In this document: positions 1 through 8,714 of the stretch, one piece after another
Position numbering within the stretch: the stretch's first letter is position 1
Layout: each line of letters begins with the position of its first letter
From: Jimgerdemannia flammicorona
Lineage: Eukaryota; Mucoromycota; Endogonomycetes; Endogonales; Endogonaceae
Reading direction: 5' to 3'
Assembly (NCBI GenBank): GCA_003990745.1
Contig: RBNI01003801.1
Coordinates: 1 to 15,180, forward strand
Length of the DNA stretch: 15,180 nucleotides
Translations under genes and position numbers: made by a program
Notes under the pieces: model-generated
Told to the model about the DNA's origin: nothing
The model's database searches: none
What the model saw: the letters and a program-made list of their open reading frames with translations, nothing else

Positions 1-2979
1 GGTCCTGTCCCAGACCTCTAAGGCACTCTATGCCCTCCTCTAATCGGAAGTCTTCAACCAGATTCCCTCCCAACAGAAGCCTGTCCCACCTCCACATCTC
101 TGGCCCCCAGTCCTCATCCCCTTCAGTACCTTGCCACCGGATCCCAATGTGATGGGCCCCATCTACCACTCCCCACCAGAATCCTTTGTACCGCATCCTC
201 TGACTACCATCCAAGGCCACCAGAGACAGTAGATCTCCTGAACCACCCCATGGCGACACCCTCACCTCCCATAACCGCTGCATAAGTAGCACCCATTCTT
301 CTCCTCTCAACTCACTGGCCCTCCTCATCCACCACACCCTCAAGCAGAGTAGCCTCTTGGAAAAGTCCACCAGGCCAAGTCCTCCATGATCCACAGGGAG
401 TGTAAGTACCTCCCAGCCAATCTGACTCCAGCATCCAGCCCAGAGCCAAGAGCAGGCCATCTTGAGAAGCCTTTTGACCACCCACTTAGGGAAGTCCAAA
501 TGGTAGCCCAGATACCAAAGCTTCGGCATCCAATACACATTCAGAACAGTCACCCTCCCTGCCAGCAACACCCGTCTACCACCCCAGCTCGTCAGTACAT
601 TCCCCCATTCTACCAGCTTGCGCTCCCACCACTCCTTGGGAAGTAAAGAGCTATATACCGAGAAATAGATACCCAAGTACCATACCACCTCTCCAGCTGG
701 GACAATTGTTCCAATGACATCCCCCCCTATAATTCCATCTCCGAGGACCATTGTCTCACACTTGTGCCAGTTGAGTTTTGCTCCAGAACACCTCTCATAC
801 CACTCAACTATTTCCTTGAGCCTAGCCACATCTGCCACCGAACCCAATTCAACCACCATATCATCTGCAAAGGCCCCCACCTTCCAATTGATGCCCAAGA
901 TATTCAATCCACCAACTCTATGCCAGATCCTATCCAACAATGGCTCCAAGGCAAAGGCGTAAAGGATGGGTGACAACAGATCCCCCTGCGGCACCCCCCT
1001 CCCCAATGGGAAAGAGGCCCCTCTATGTCCATTAGCTAGGATCGCAGCCCTACTCCCTTCCAGTAATCCAATCAGTGACCTACACATGCCCACTGGTACT
1101 CCAATGCACTCCAACACCTTCGCCAGCCACACTCTCTGAACCCTATCATAAGCCTTCTCCTGGTCCAAAAAGACCAAGCAGCCATCCACCCCTGCAGCCC
1201 TAGCACCTTCAATAACCCCGTAGACCCACGCCATGCCATCTCGGACAGTTGGCCCCCAATAAAGCCTCTCTGCTCCTTTCCTAGCACCTGTTGGGCCACA
1301 CCTTATAGCCTCACCACCAGGATTTTGGTGACCAGCTTGCGGTCCATATCTAGCAGCATAATTGGTCTCCAATTCTTCCAATCCTCCTTATGCCCTTTGT
1401 CCTTATACAGCAGTGATACCAGTCCCAACTGCTGCCCTCCAATCCATTCTCTGGAACTGATAACTACATCACACATCAGTGACATCTCCTCCAGAGCCTC
1501 CTCTATAGCTGCTATACGTTTCCAAAAGTCCCAAGGCAGACCATCCTCCCCTGGCGCAGTCCCCAGTATCATTGACACCAGAACTCGAAGGATCTCCTCT
1601 CCCATAACTGGTTGACCAAGCTCCCCCAACCCTGCTGCAGGACTTGGGTGCCACTCTTCCAGGTGCCGCTCAATGTCCTGCTCCACCTCCCCTCCTTCCT
1701 CTTTACTCCAGAGGTTACTCCAGCGAGTGCTCAACTGGCCAAGGATCTCCTGCACACCTAATACCATTTCTCCCTCATCATTAAGAACTCCTTCCCACCT
1801 ATGTCTTGCTCCCCGCACATGAAGGAGGCAGGACAAAAACCTTGTGGGCTGTTCTCCTTCTTCCAATCCCTGCTACTATAGCCTGGCCGCCATAGCCTGA
1901 GCCTGCATCACCTCCTCCTTCCTCAACAAATCCTGCAGTTCTACCACTTCTAGGCGAGCCCGCTTAGTCTTCCAATCTAACACCTCCTCCCCCTCCAGCA
2001 ATCCAGCCCAATTCAGAAGTAGCCTTTCAAGTCTCCTAGAAGCCCAATGGACTTGTCTCCTCCGCCGAGTACCCCGCTCCCTCCCCACTTCCCCCCAGAA
2101 CCTTTGAGCTTCGGATTTCAGTCTACACTACCTATCTCCAATCCCTATCCCTGCTCGCCTCCAATTATTAACCTTGGATCGCACCTCTACCACCCACGCA
2201 TTCCACAGGTCCACTTCATCCAGCAAGGAAGAGTTCAGCCGCCAATGCCCTAGCCCCTCCCCGCTCCCTCCAAACCTCCCACCACCCCGAATGCCCCAGT
2301 GGTCTGACCAAGGGCACCACTCTACCTCCATCGTCTCCCAAACTGTATTGCCCCAACACTCAGCAGTCAGCACCCAATCAATCCTAGTTCCAAGTCCTCC
2401 CACCCAGTGAGTATATAGACGTCAGTCCCCATCCTGAAGTTGCATAGCATCCACCAGAGAGCTGAGTCTTTCCACTTCTTCCCATTCTACCAATCCTCCA
2501 CTCCTGCCTGTCACACCCTGTCCCCCATCAGTTTGGTCCAGTCTACTCTCCTGTACTATATTAAAGTCCCCCCCCAGACAATTCACCCCAGCCTCAACCA
2601 AGAGCCCAGAATTCTGCAGATCCCCAATCCATGCCACTCGGGTCCCTCTCTCAGCCGGGCAATAACAAGATCCAACTACAATTGAGTTCCATCCAGTTCT
2701 CTGCCATGTCCACCACACTATTCTACTACCCCAGTATCCAATGTCCACAATGTCCCCTTTCCCCTTTCTAACCAAGATCCCTACTTTACCCTGCCAAAAC
2801 GCCTCCCCACCCCACTCTCTTGTCCATTCTAGTCCTTCTTCCTCTCCCTCACACCGTACATCTTGAAGTAAGAAGAGATCCACCTCCTGTTTTTTCAGCC
2901 AACCAAAAATCATATGTCACCTCCCAATCCCTCTAAGCCTATTGACATTCAGAGAAAAAATGTTGGTTGTACTATTCAT
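1..2979 (-). pseudogene. LINE copy A ORF2: APE endonuclease plus reverse transcriptase, 3' truncated by window
   Basis: The start ATG at 2979 opens MNSTTNIFSLNVNRLRG, the usual N-terminal endonuclease motif (NVNGLR). It is followed by LFLLQDVRC, GSCYCPAERG, GDFN, GTRIDW and WCPWSDHWG, so the endonuclease fills about the first 240 codons. The RT shows LGTAPGEDGLPWDFWK, LLYKDKG, NWRPIMLLDMDRK, GFIGG, LDQEKAYDRV, GVPQGDLLSPILYA (VPQGD at 994-980) and the catalytic box FADD (871-860). In-frame stops lie at 2919 and 2422 (both TGA), 2128, 1876 and 1873 (TAG) and 1303 (TAA). A one-base deletion near 1244-1250 shifts the frame just before the LDQEKAYDRV block; from there to position 1 about 410 codons have no stop. 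LDQEKAYDRV recalls L1/Tx1-type LINEs. The C-terminal zinc-binding domain lies off the window. Confidence 0.92.
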
Positions 2980-3013
2980 AGTGAAGTATTTGATAAAGTT
3001 GATATCTCCCCAT

Positions 3014-4900
3014 CTACAATTCCATGCTCACTTCCTCTCCAGCCAGATCCAGGTTCCTTTTAGCTGCAATCTTATCTTTCACAATCTGCTGTTCATCCAG
3101 AGCCGCCAATAGTTCCGCACAGTCCTCCCCATCCACCATCTCTATCGATGCCCAATGCTCCTCGCACACCACCTGCCACTTCTCCAGTCCCTTCCGCGGC
3201 CCCCACAGATAGGCTGCCCTTTCATTAGCTATACCCAAGAGTGTCGTCTCCCTTGCCTCAGTGACCTCATATTCCTCTGCCTCCAGAAGAGCTGCCATTA
3301 TCTCATCTCTCAGCTTCCTCACAACCTCCTCCCCTTGCAGCACTTGCCCCCAGAATTCCTCACTGATTACCTGGAAGTCGATCTCTCTCAGTTCCTCGGC
3401 TGCCACATTTCGTAGTGCCCTCAAAAGCCACCTCTCCCCTCCAACTACCTCTGCTGCCTGCTCTAAATCCGCCTCTCCTTCCTTCCTCTCCTCCGTTCGT
3501 ACAGACTCGTCCCACCCATCCTCAGACACATCCTCCAACTCCCCCTCTCCCACCTCGGGAACACCATACTGGATTGGATTATCTTCTACCATTACCGTGT
3601 CCACCCCAGCCTCCTCTGGCCCCTGTCCCCCACTCTCCTTCGTCTTCTCCCCTTGCTGCCCCACCTCTGCCCAGATGCTAGCACTCACTCTGGCGCCTTC
3701 CTCTGTAGCCCCCACCCTGCAGCCCCCATCCAAACTGGCCAACAAGTCCTTCTGCAGCTGCCTCTCCTTCGCCTTCTCCCAGAGCACCTTGTCCATTCAC
3801 ACCTTCTTGCCCTCAATTACCTCTACCACTGTCCTAGCCTCATAAGCCCTCCAAGCCCTTTGCCGCCTCTCCACTGCTCCTGCCAAGTCCTCCAGCACCT
3901 CCAGCAGGTCCTCCTCCTCTTCCTCCGACCCCTTCACCCTCGAAACCTTGCACTCCACCGGGCCCCACTTCAACGCCACCGGCCAGTCCCTAGTCTTCCC
4001 AGTATTCTCCATCCCAAACAACCTCAACCAGACATCCACATCTCCTGTCCTGAGCTCCGTCCCTTCCCACACCCTGAATCCAATGTTGACCACTTCGCCG
4101 TACTCCTTCACCACATCCGTGACCAGCCTTCTCGCCTCCTCCTTCTTCACCATCGGCAAGTCCGCAATCACCAGATGGACCACCCAGGGATCCCAGCGCA
4201 TACACCTCGCCATTGGCACTGAGATCCCTCCAACCACCACACCTTTCTCCACTGCCTCCAGTAGCGAATCCTCCTCTTCAAACCCCACCTCGACTGCCTC
4301 CAGCTTCTTCAAAAACTTAACTGAGGCTGCCCCCTTCACCTCGCTCGCCAACAGCCCCAGCACCATTTTTGCTGTCAACACCAAGCCTCGGAAGCACAGT
4401 GTGATGGCGAATTCCGATCACGATTTCTTGAGTAATGGGGCCACTACGAGGCCTGTCACACCATCGGCCAGGTCCCCAGATCCCACGCCGCTCCCCTGTC
4501 CAGGTCCCCCATCAGCCATCACATCTGGATTTTTTTCCAGATTGCCCGTCACACCACCATCAACCGTCACAGCCTCAGCCACTACTCCTCCAGCCCTATG
4601 ACTCTGTCCCCCCAGCAGAGAGGCCTCCTTGCCACTCGAGGAAGCAGCTGCCTTCCCCAGCTCCAGCCAGCCATCCAGTCCCATCACCTGCTTCCCCATC
4701 CTGACCTTATCCACAAAGGTCATCCTCCCTCCCCCCTGTGGCCTTGTGCCTCCTCTGCCACCCCCTCCAGCCCCACGGCCTCTCACCGAAGTGCTCAGCA
4801 TGCCAAGACCAGCACCCTGACCCTCCCCCACATGTTGCCAGTCAAAGGCACTGGGGCCCCCCAGCCCAGTATGCTCACCAGAATGCACGTTGCTCGCCAT
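3014..4900 (-). pseudogene. LINE copy A ORF1 (gag-like), two in-frame stops
   Basis: One frame of 629 codons runs from the ATG at 4900 (MASNVHSGEHTGLGG) to the stop at 3014. It is broken by TGA at 4420-4418 and TGA at 3799-3797, with the same frame on both sides. Residues about 1-160 are Gly/Ser-rich and probably disordered. Residues about 170-330 form the part best conserved with copy B, with the motifs RWDPWVVHLVIADLP, EYGEVVNIGF and DVDVWLRL; the spacing suggests a compact alpha/beta RNA-binding fold (RRM-like), which is inference. The C-terminal third is very acidic and helical. No CCHC zinc knuckle is visible, unlike many LINE ORF1 proteins. The expected role is a nucleic-acid-binding chaperone that packages element RNA. 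The start is supported by copy B, which begins at the equivalent Met-x-Ser-Asn and shares GP.AF.WQ.VG.G. Confidence 0.85.
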
Positions 4901-4984
4901 CTTGAAAGCACCAATACTTGAAGATGTCGCCGAAAGTGTTGTCAGAATCTTGTGTCACCCGAATGGTACAGGTGAAAGGTCGTG

Positions 4985-5798
4985 TCAAAAATGGCAAAGT
5001 CGCATTTGCGTAAACATTGACACATGATCTCGCATTTTCATGAAGAAAATACAAAATATTCTATTATATATCAATGAAGTGGAAAAGATACATATACTAT
5101 GGTAATATTGAGTAGCGAAGGGCTTTGGAGCCAAAAGTTTCAACTTTGTGAGGGCTTCATGGGTTGAAATACCAGTCACTAACTCACAACATTTCGCGAC
5201 GAGAGACGAACGCGAAAACGAATCGGGCGTATTAGGCGTATTGGGCGTATTGATCGAGCTTGTTCCAGGCACATCATATTCCACCGTTTGTGCGACTCTC
5301 CGCGTGCACGAAGTTGCTTCAGTCGCTTCAGTCTTCACGGTGCCTTCAGGCAGCTCGCGAATGTTTTTGACTCTTATAGATGCCCAGCTCAATAGGTCAG
5401 GGTCGTTATTAAAAGCCCCAAAGGAAGGCCACGTTTTTTCCTCAAGAACTTTACGCCAACTTGTAAATCAATTGAGTAATCCGTCGGTTCAGGCTTCTCA
5501 TCGTCTAATCACGGTGCCGCTCAAGATTGTATCTCAGATTGTTTCGCTCTATTATCGGATTATTTACCGTATGCCTCCAATCCATTCCATCCTCGTTACA
5601 TGTTTGAATCGTCATCCATCGTTCGTCAGTACTCCAAGTTGGCACCGCATTGTCGAAATTAACATCGGGATTGTGATGGGAGATCGCGATAACAAAATTG
5701 TTAAGAAAATAGCGCGTTTTTGGGACTAAATGTCGCCTGTCTCCGTCGAAGACGATTTCGTTCAATTCGAAGTTGTGGGAGGATTCAGTAGTCGTGAT
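4985..5798 (-). CDS. Candidate three-exon gene of unknown function (5' end unclear)
   Basis: Exon 1 is 5798-5568, exon 2 is 5504-5455 and exon 3 is 5387-4985 (stop TGA). Two GT-AG introns join three different reading frames into one continuous frame of about 226 codons. Exon 1 reads HNFELNEIVFDGDRRHLVPK and later DERWMTIQTCNEDGMDW; exon 3 reads WASIRVKNIRELPEGTVKTE and then a short NTP triplet repeat. No domain is recognised. The last 35 or so codons come from AT-rich DNA and look like read-through into noncoding sequence, so the true end may be earlier. No convincing ATG lies upstream: a TGA at 5801 closes the frame and no acceptor is seen. The gene may be partial or broken. An uninterrupted plus-strand frame (5148-5729) overlaps it but lacks an early ATG. 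LINE copy A starts less than 100 nt downstream, in the same orientation. Confidence 0.35.
5225..5251. repeat. Three tandem 9-bp units (GGCGTATTR)
   Basis: The plus strand reads three consecutive near-identical 9-mers, GGCGTATTA then GGCGTATTG twice. On the minus strand they encode Asn-Thr-Pro three times in exon 3 of the candidate gene. Because the unit is a multiple of three it keeps the frame, as expected for a repeat inside coding sequence. A second small repeat, GCTTCAGTC twice, lies near 5316-5334. Confidence 0.8.
5388..5454 (-). other. Candidate 67-nt spliceosomal intron
   Basis: Read on the minus strand it starts GTAAAG, has CTGAC about 10 nt before the end, and ends TTGAG. Removing it (phase 2) joins the 50-nt exon 2 to the long open exon 3 and bypasses the in-frame TAA that overlaps the donor. 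The GAG acceptor is weaker than the usual YAG. Confidence 0.35.
5505..5567 (-). other. Candidate 63-nt spliceosomal intron
   Basis: Read on the minus strand it starts GTAAAT and ends GATTAG, a length typical of ascomycete introns. The exon boundary falls between codons (phase 0). Without splicing, the frame would end at the TAG formed by the acceptor itself. The branch site is not clear (CTGAG is the nearest candidate). Confidence 0.4.
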
Positions 5799-5801
5799 TC
5801 A

Positions 5802-6023
5802 AGGTAAACCTAATTGTAAACGCCTGTGCCTTGTCATTTAGAGTCGCTTTTGATTTGGTTTTGACGCAGACAATGAACTTTGGGTCCTTCGCGGACGTGT
5901 GAGCGGTTGTGGCAGCACCATTGTAGTAATGGTGTTCTGGCAAAATTAAAAAATTAAAATAAAATAAAAAGAAACCCCCAAATTAGAAAATATACGAAAA
6001 AGAAGCGCGGTTTGTTTGCTGTA
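5802..6023. other. Intergenic spacer with small hairpin and A-rich tract
   Basis: No convincing gene is seen. It holds a perfect 7-bp inverted repeat (CACCATT, loop GTAGT, AATGGTG) at 5916-5934, followed by an A-rich run at about 5942-5975. In the minus direction this is a T-rich stretch just after the stop of the upstream gene and could be its 3' untranslated region. The CpG content stays moderate, unlike the retroelement block to the right. Confidence 0.5.
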
Positions 6024-6026
6024 CTA

Positions 6027-6113
6027 ACCGGTTACATTCAGAGAACCGATTACACCGCTATATAAATTTCCGACCGTATTATTCGGGTTGCTTATAGTAA
6101 TTTGATCGCCGGT
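6027..6113 (-). other. C-terminal Asn/Gly-rich beta-prone segment, candidate amyloid signalling motif
   Basis: The last 29 residues before the stop contain GDQITISNPNNTVGNLY and end IGSLNVTG. Short hydrophobic pairs alternate with Asn, Gly, Ser and Thr, with no charge after the Asp near the start. This composition, length and extreme C-terminal position behind a disordered linker match the layout of fungal amyloid signalling motifs (HET-s, sigma, PP types). It is not an exact match to any motif I can recall, so the call rests on layout and composition only. Confidence 0.35.
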
Positions 6114-6149
6114 GCTAGTTTTCTTCTTAGACCTACTCGAAGATGTTTC

Positions 6150-6475
6150 TGGGGTGTTCTCACCTACCGTCGACGGCGCATCAGCTGGAGGGACAAGATC
6201 CTCTTGCGAGTCCTCGCCCACCCTCGATGGCGTAACAGGTGGAGGAGCGAGACTTTCATTAGAGTTCTCGCATACCCTCAATGGTAAAATATTTTCCGGT
6301 CTTAAATTGTCTCCAAGATTACTTGGTGGAGGGGCAAGATCCTCTTGAGAGTCCTCGCCAACCCTCGATGGTGCAACAGGTGGAGGGACGAGATCCTCTT
6401 GAGCGTCCTCGTCAACAACGTGTGGAGGGATGAGATCCTCTTGGAAATCCCCACCCGTCCTCGATGGAGTAACAT
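6150..6475 (-). repeat. Degenerate tandem repeats encoding PSRVGEDSQEDLVPPP units
   Basis: The minus frame holds about six related units of 14-23 residues: PSRTGGDFQEDLIPP, then DEDAQEDLVPPP, PSRVGEDSQEDLAPPP, a divergent LRVCENSNESLAPPP, PSRVGEDSQEDLVPP and PSTVGENTPET. At DNA level the copies near 6190-6245 and 6332-6386 are almost the same (AAGATCCTCTTG, GAGTCCTCGCC, ACCCTCGATGG and AACAGGTGGAGG in the same order). The repeats are acidic and proline-rich and so probably disordered, acting as a spacer between the folded domain and the C-terminal motif. Confidence 0.85.
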
Positions 6476-6989
6476 TGGGACAACAACATAAAGAATGGGA
6501 CAAGCGTTGCCAAGTTGATAGGGTATTGATGATTCTCACCGGCCCTCCGCCGTCACCGCCTTCCTCGTTGTCGCCAATGTTATTTGGGGACTGACCAGGG
6601 CTTCCTGCTCCATCGCCCGAGAAGGAAGAGCCCTCGTCACGATTTTGCATGGCACGTCCAGAACTCGAGTCGCCGCCTTCGTTGGATTCGTGATTACGGC
6701 TGGACCCTTCCCAAACCCAGCAGACTTTTGTGACTGATAAACTGGAACTCGATTCTGGTTCTTGCCTGACACAGCTCTCCGAATATGACGGTCGACCTCT
6801 TCGCCCTCATCATTGCTCTTATTCGAGGGTTCATCGCCTTCTCCGCTTGCTCTGGTTGCCACATTGTCCATTTGATCCATGACCAGTTGCTCTATACCTT
6901 TGAAAATCTTGCCTTGCTCAACTATCTTCTTGTTCAGCTTTTGAAGATTATCTTTGGTCAGTGGCCACCATACATACTGTAATATGCCA

Positions 6990-8700
6990 GCTCAATGGAG
7001 GCAAATTACAAGGTGGGGCAGCTATGCAAAGTGGTTGACCTGAAGGAGGTGCACTTCTTTCTGGTCTGAGCTTCCAAATCCTTTGGTTTGTCTTGTACCT
7101 TAAGTCAGTTCAGAGATCTCTTATAGTTGGGGAGTCTTGACCTTTATGAAGATTACTTGTACAATCTTTTGTCCTTTATAGATTCAGTGCCATTCTGTAC
7201 CACTGTTGTTCAGAATGAACTTAATTTTGCCTATATATCTAGGGTCTATTATTCCTCCTTCTATAGTTATTTCTTATCTAGTGAGTCCAGACCTTGAGGT
7301 CAGTTGGATGTAAGTTTCTTTGAGTGGCTATATAGCTAGTCTTATACTAAACATCATTCATTCTCAAGACTGTAAAGGTCATATCCCATATCTTCCTGGT
7401 GAGCTTTTGTTAGAGGTTTGGCTTTGGGTTATAGCAAGATATACTGGATAATATCTTCACTAGTTTTAGGTTGTCCTTAGACCAAGGCTCTAGTGGGTGT
7501 AAGCCTCCAGACTCTAAGATTGAGATAGGGCCATTTGGCTCTAGTACAGGAATCTTAGAGATAATTGATTCCTCTTTTTTCTATAAAATCTAGTGCCTCT
7601 ATAAAGTTGATGGCATCTTCTACTCATCTTGGTGAGTTTTATATTTAGTGAGGACTAGGATGTTATTTTCTAGATTATAGATCTTGAGAGCCTTTTCTTT
7701 AGCTTCTTCATCTGATTTTTTTGGATCTGAGTTCTATTATCTTATTTCTTCAGTATATGAACAGTAAAGTCTTAACTAAGATGAATCTTCTAATGTAGAC
7801 AGTCTCAGCAATCTGGGTGTTTTTTATGATTATAATATCTAATTACTCAAAAGTATAGTTCTCAGTTATTGACTTCTTACTACTTCAGAAATTAGTATCT
7901 ATTCTTAATATAAGTTAGAGAAAGTGTGGCCAAGGGCTGTACTTCTGTCAGATAAAGTGGTCTTATCTATTGGCTTGTTTTTTTTTAAATATAGTAATAG
8001 TTTCTTAGAAGATAGTTATCTACAATTATGATTAGAAATCCTGATCTACAATATCTCTATCTTTCTTATTAGTTCAATAAGTAGAATTAATAGCAGTAGT
8101 CTCAGAGAGAGTAGAAGATTATTTGATATTGATATCTTTCTAGTCAAAAGACTCTTTTCTGATATATTTCTTATCTTTAGACAATAATGACTATGCTTAA
8201 TCCTTCTTCAGTATTTCAGAGATTATTATATTCTAGTAGTATCCAGTAAGAGTTATCTCAGAGAATGGGTTTAGAGAGTTTTTTCTGTTTGGAAACCTCT
8301 TGTTCAGAAGTTTCTTTATTAGATACTTCTTACATCAAATTACTTATACTTCTGCAGCTTTAGTTATAGATATCTTCAGAGAGTGATTTTTTTTTTCTTT
8401 CTTTTTCTACACTCAGAGTAGGCTATATTAGGCAAATTTCTTATTTCAATAATCTTGGAGGAATTTTCAGAGTACTTGTGTCTTTTAAGACAGATGGGGC
8501 ATCTTCTGGTCTTTTCTGTAATAGCTTCAATTGTGGTAGAGATAATATCTTTAACCCATATATTATCTTCTAATCTATTATCTACTAGATTGATTTGTAG
8601 ATTAAGTCTGAAATTATTTTTATCTTCAGATTCTTCTTTTTTCTCTATAGGTAATTCTTTGCTACTGATATGTTCTTTCTGGTAAGTAATCTTTTTTTTT
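6990..8700 (-). other. Decayed AT-rich sequence downstream of the protease; no intact gene
   Basis: Just after the protease the minus frame stays mostly open down to about 8350, rich in Lys/Glu, with a Cys pattern RRCPICLKRHKYSE at about 8501-8460 and a further Cys (YSEC) about 25 codons on; this is possibly a degenerate zinc-binding segment of the same polyprotein. Below 8300 stops become dense in all frames. In 7400-7600 one frame reads IPVLEPNGPISILESGGLH, which I cannot assign. No RT boxes (LPQG, YxDD), integrase HHCC or chromodomain were recognised. Confidence 0.45.
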
Positions 8701-8714
8701 CTTTTTTTAATTAC

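Larger units (their letters stand above)
1..4950 (-). mobile_element. LINE copy A: two-ORF non-LTR retrotransposon, 3' end outside window
   Basis: Seen: on the minus strand a Gly-rich ORF1 (4900-3014) is followed after 34 nt by an ORF2 (2979 to the window edge) with an APE-type endonuclease and a reverse transcriptase. This order is that of L1/Tx1/Tad-type LINEs, which copy themselves by target-primed reverse transcription. The 5' limit near 4950 is approximate: only a short leader lies before the ORF1 start, and CpG-rich unrelated sequence follows. The 3' UTR, tail and target-site duplication lie beyond position 1. The element is inactive because both ORFs carry stops. It keeps noticeably more CpG than copy B: 7 CpG in 3841-4080 against 2 in the matching 10321-10560 of copy B, by hand count. 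That suggests a younger or less mutated insertion. Confidence 0.9.
6024..6977 (-). pseudogene. 3' part of a putative HeLo/SesA-like, HET-S-type effector gene, truncated at its 5' end
   Basis: Seen: the 5' part reads QYVWWPLTKDNLQKLNKKIV and on to about 6790 in one frame, rich in Asp/Glu/Ser/Asn. The 3' part (open from about 6823 to the stop at 6024) lies in another frame. It encodes an S/G/N/D-rich linker, tandem PSRVGEDSQEDLVPP-type repeats, a basic patch SRSKKK, and a terminal segment with ISNPNNTVGNLYSGVIG. The frame change between about 6823 and 6536 is an undetected intron or an indel; no clean GT-AG pair of the right length was found. Known: fungal SesA/HeLo-like domains often carry a WPL(K)-plus-helix segment, and HET-S/HELLP-type effectors end in a short Asn/Gly-rich amyloid-forming motif after a disordered linker. 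Inferred: this is the C-terminal part of such a membrane-acting cell-death effector, its N-terminal helices cut off by the retroelement that begins near 6978. Family assignment is uncertain; the C-terminal frame is secure. Confidence 0.5.

Noticed and set aside
3261..4600. Long plus-strand open frames rich in Ser, Pro and Thr (for example 3261-3845 and 3948-4601)
   Set aside because: They are the antisense of the copy A ORF1, whose minus frame matches copy B; their Pro/Ser content only mirrors the Gly/Glu-rich sense strand.
5148..5729. Uninterrupted 193-codon plus-strand frame
   Set aside because: It has no ATG until about 5361, no recognisable domain, and overlaps a minus-strand reading that looks more protein-like and has candidate introns. 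It is not excluded completely.
5916..5934. 7-bp hairpin as a terminator or small RNA
   Set aside because: A single short stem in a spacer of a presumed eukaryote is not evidence for either.
6978..7000. LTR terminus (TGTAATATGCC)
   Set aside because: It begins with TG in the right place, but no matching second LTR, primer-binding site or target-site duplication was found.
7000..8300. Reverse transcriptase or integrase of the gypsy-like element
   Set aside because: The minus strand was read in several frames without finding RT, integrase or chromodomain boxes; the stops are too dense to support a call.
8455..8685. Plus-strand 76-codon frame in the AT-rich block
   Set aside because: It is the antisense of the sequence following the gypsy-like protease, in CpG-free decayed DNA, with no domain of its own.
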